From contig UROJ01000009.1 of NCBI GenBank assembly GCA_900549335.1, positions 1 to 16,033 on the forward strand: 16,033 nt of DNA. Direction: 5' to 3'. Position numbers and translations under genes: made by a program. Shown here piece after piece: positions 14,664 through 16,033 of the stretch. The notes beneath the pieces are model-generated. The model searched no databases. It saw only the letters and a list, made by a program, of their open reading frames with translations, and was not told the origin of the DNA. Position 1 is the first letter of the stretch, and each line of letters starts with the position of its first letter. The DNA comes from an uncultured Collinsella sp. Lineage in GTDB: Bacteria; Actinomycetota; Coriobacteriia; Coriobacteriales; Coriobacteriaceae.

Positions 14664-15803
14664 TTAGTAATCCACCGCCGCAGGGCTGTTCATCCAGTCG
14701 CTCACGAACGCACCGTAACGGCCCTCGATAATGGCCTGGCGAGCACGCTGCATAAGGTTGAGCAGGTAGTAGATGTTGTGCATCGACAGCAAAATGCCGC
14801 CGAGCATCTCCTTCTGCGTGACCATGTGGCGGATGAGCGCGCGGCTGTAGCCGCCCGTGCACACCGGGCAGGTGCAGGTGGGATCGATGGGGCCATCGTC
14901 GTGCGCAAAGCGAGCGTTGCGGAAGTTGAGGCGACCCTCGCTGGAGAACGCCGTACCCATGCGGCCGGTGCGCGTCGGCAGCACGCAGTCGAACATGTCG
15001 ATGCCCACACCCACACCGCGCACGAGGGTGGTCGGGTTGCCGACGCCCATCAGGTAGCGCGGCTTGTGCTTGGGCATGTACTCGCTTACGAGTGGTGCCA
15101 GGGTCTCGAACATGGTCTCGTGGTCCTCGCCCACCGAGTAGCCGCCAATGCCGTAACCGGGGAAGTCGCCGCACTCCTCCAGATGGCGCAGCGAGCGCAG
15201 GCGCAGGTCCAGGTGCATGCCGCCCTGAACGATGCCAAAGAGTGCCTGGTCGTCGCGGGTATGCGCCTTATAGCAGCGCTCGGCCCACATGCTCGACAGC
15301 TCAACGGCGCGCTCAACGTAGGCGCGCGTGGCGGGATAGCCCGGGCACTGGTCGAGCTGCATGCAGATGTCGGAACCGAGCTTCATGGCGATTTCCATGT
15401 TGTCCTCGGGCGTCCAGAACACATGGCGGCCGTCATAGTCGTTGACGATAAAGCGCACGCCCTCGTCGGTGAGCTTGACGGCATCGTTGTGGCTGAAGAC
15501 CTGGAAACCGCCCGAGTCGGTGAGGATAGGGCCGTGCCAGTTCATAAACTTGTGCAGGCCGCCCAGCTCGGCGATGGTGTCCTCGCCGGGACGCATGGAC
15601 AGATGATAGGTATTGGCGAGCACGATCTGGGCGCCGAGCTTCTTGACAGTCTCGGTAGGAATGCCCTTGACGTTTGCCTTGGTGCCCACGGGCATAAAAA
15701 TCGGCGTCTCGATGTCGCCGTGCGGGGTGTGCAGTACGCCGGCACGCGCGTGCGTCGTCGGGTCCTCGGCGATCAGGTCGAATTTAAAAAGGTTCTGGTC
15801 CAT
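14664..15803 (-). CDS. tgt: tRNA-guanine transglycosylase (queuosine synthesis)
   Basis: A 379-residue TIM-barrel enzyme that exchanges guanine 34 of GUN-anticodon tRNAs for preQ1 in bacteria. Asp96 in LTDSGGFQVFS and nucleophile Asp272 in MFDCVLPTR are present, as are GGYSVGE and the zinc site Cys310-x-Cys312-x2-Cys315...His342 (CTCPVC..SMHN). The usual DECxPYPA segment reads DQCPGYPAT, a Glu to Gln change. Length is normal. ATG preceded by AAGGAG. No queC/D/E/F or queA is in the window. Confidence 0.97.
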   Translation of the reverse strand: MDQNLFKFDLIAEDPTTHARAGVLHTPHGDIETPIFMPVGTKANVKGIPTETVKKLGAQIVLANTYHLSMRPGEDTIAELGGLHKFMNWHGPILTDSGGFQVFSHNDAVKLTDEGVRFIVNDYDGRHVFWTPEDNMEIAMKLGSDICMQLDQCPGYPATRAYVERAVELSSMWAERCYKAHTRDDQALFGIVQGGMHLDLRLRSLRHLEECGDFPGYGIGGYSVGEDHETMFETLAPLVSEYMPKHKPRYLMGVGNPTTLVRGVGVGIDMFDCVLPTRTGRMGTAFSSEGRLNFRNARFAHDDGPIDPTCTCPVCTGGYSRALIRHMVTQKEMLGGILLSMHNIYYLLNLMQRARQAIIEGRYGAFVSDWMNSPAAVDY

Positions 15804-15840
15804 AAACTGGAACTCCTTGGTTGCGGTTCATACGCAGACC

Positions 15841-15846
15841 ATTATA
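15841..15846 (-). promoter_or_regulatory. tgt: -10 element of the tgt promoter
   Basis: A perfect TATAAT on the minus strand, 37 bases before the tgt start codon. The -35 is poor (CGGTGC at 17 bases), and there is no extended -10 TG. No riboswitch-sized leader separates it from the gene. Confidence 0.55.
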
Positions 15847-15915
15847 CGGGCAACCCGCAAGAAGCACCGACTTGACAGAAACTGGCGCAAGAGGTGGCGC
15901 GGCAGGGACACGGCA

Positions 15916-15957
15916 AATGAGCGTGGATTTTTGGACGCTTACCGAATGAGCGTGGAT
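15916..15957. repeat. 13-base direct repeat
   Basis: AATGAGCGTGGAT occurs at 15916-15928 and 15945-15957, a 29-base period, perfect over 13 bases. It lies upstream of the tgt promoter. Two units only, so not a CRISPR array; it may be an operator pair or part of an intergenic repeat. Confidence 0.6.
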
Positions 15958-15984
15958 AATCTCCCACTTTTGCCCAAAAGGGGG

Positions 15985-16033
15985 TGCGGACAGAAAGTTG
16001 GACCGCGGGGCGGTCCGGACTGGAGGTTCGCAT
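15985..16033 (+). mobile_element. Possible left end of an IS3-family element
   Basis: TGCGGACAGAAAGTTGGACC at 15985-16004 resembles IS3-family terminal repeats (TG...CC.AAAGTTGGAC). A hairpin GGACCGC-GGG-GCGGTCC follows (16000-16016). Then a strong ribosome binding site GGAGG (16022-16026) stands 5 bases before AT at 16032-16033, the last bases of the window, as if a + strand gene (orfA of a transposase) starts at 16032. The body of the element is outside the window, so this is tentative. Confidence 0.4.

Noticed and set aside
15804..15845. preQ1 riboswitch upstream of tgt
   Set aside because: Only about 37 bases separate the -10 from the start codon, and I see no pseudoknot-like hairpin plus A-rich tail.
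14532..15875. Plus-strand open frame of 447 codons opposite tgt
   Set aside because: Shadow of tgt, which is complete with catalytic and zinc residues.
15916..15957. CRISPR array
   Set aside because: Only two 13-base units with a 16-base gap and no cas genes in the window.
15842..16033. Minus-strand 63-codon frame at the right edge
   Set aside because: It covers the direct repeat, a palindrome and the tgt promoter, shows no domain, and the plus strand has a better ribosome binding site at the same edge.

Overview
The window is GC-rich, densely coded chromosomal DNA. It reads as a Gram-positive actinobacterium of the Coriobacteriia, most likely a gut Collinsella or close relative. That placement is inference, from protein character, strong AAAGGA/GGAGG ribosome binding sites, convergent genes separated by long palindromes, and a Pst system with a twin-arginine-type lipoprotein; no rRNA or marker gene here settles it.

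Positions 1-2785 (+ strand) are a metal-resistance cassette: an SmtB/ArsR-family repressor, a free-standing 72-residue HMA (CxxC) protein, and a CPC-type Zn/Cd/Pb P-type ATPase. Two copies of an ATATGA..TCATAT operator lie at the repressor promoter and a third lies before the ATPase. A 129-base nested palindrome (2802-2930) separates this cassette from a convergent DtxR/MntR-type regulator (3009-3386, - strand). Next on the - strand come a Cof-type HAD phosphatase and an ABC-F ATPase, closely coupled.

Positions 6399-10058 (- strand) are the phosphate uptake operon pstS-pstC-pstA-pstB, ended by a clear intrinsic terminator; no phoU follows. The pstA frame is interrupted by an in-frame TAG at codon 69 with no frameshift, so the transporter may be broken in this strain, or the base may be an error. 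Upstream on the - strand are an M20 dipeptidase (PepV type) and a phosphoglycolate phosphatase-like HAD protein, probably one operon. These diverge from a + strand DegV-family fatty-acid-binding protein.

The right end holds a LOG-family (TIGR00730) protein and tgt, both on the - strand. They are separated by a 212-base spacer with a strong bulged hairpin and an intrinsic terminator ending just before the LOG ribosome binding site. Beyond the tgt promoter there is a short direct repeat. At the window edge there is a sequence resembling an IS3-family end, with a ribosome binding site pointing off the right edge.

Most genes are ordinary core functions, and I do not see a clear new multi-gene system. 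The items most worth a second look are the amber codon in pstA, the split metal-binding domain with its three operators, the structured tgt-LOG leader, and the families of intergenic palindromes: one nested and single, one present twice with the same asymmetric mismatch.
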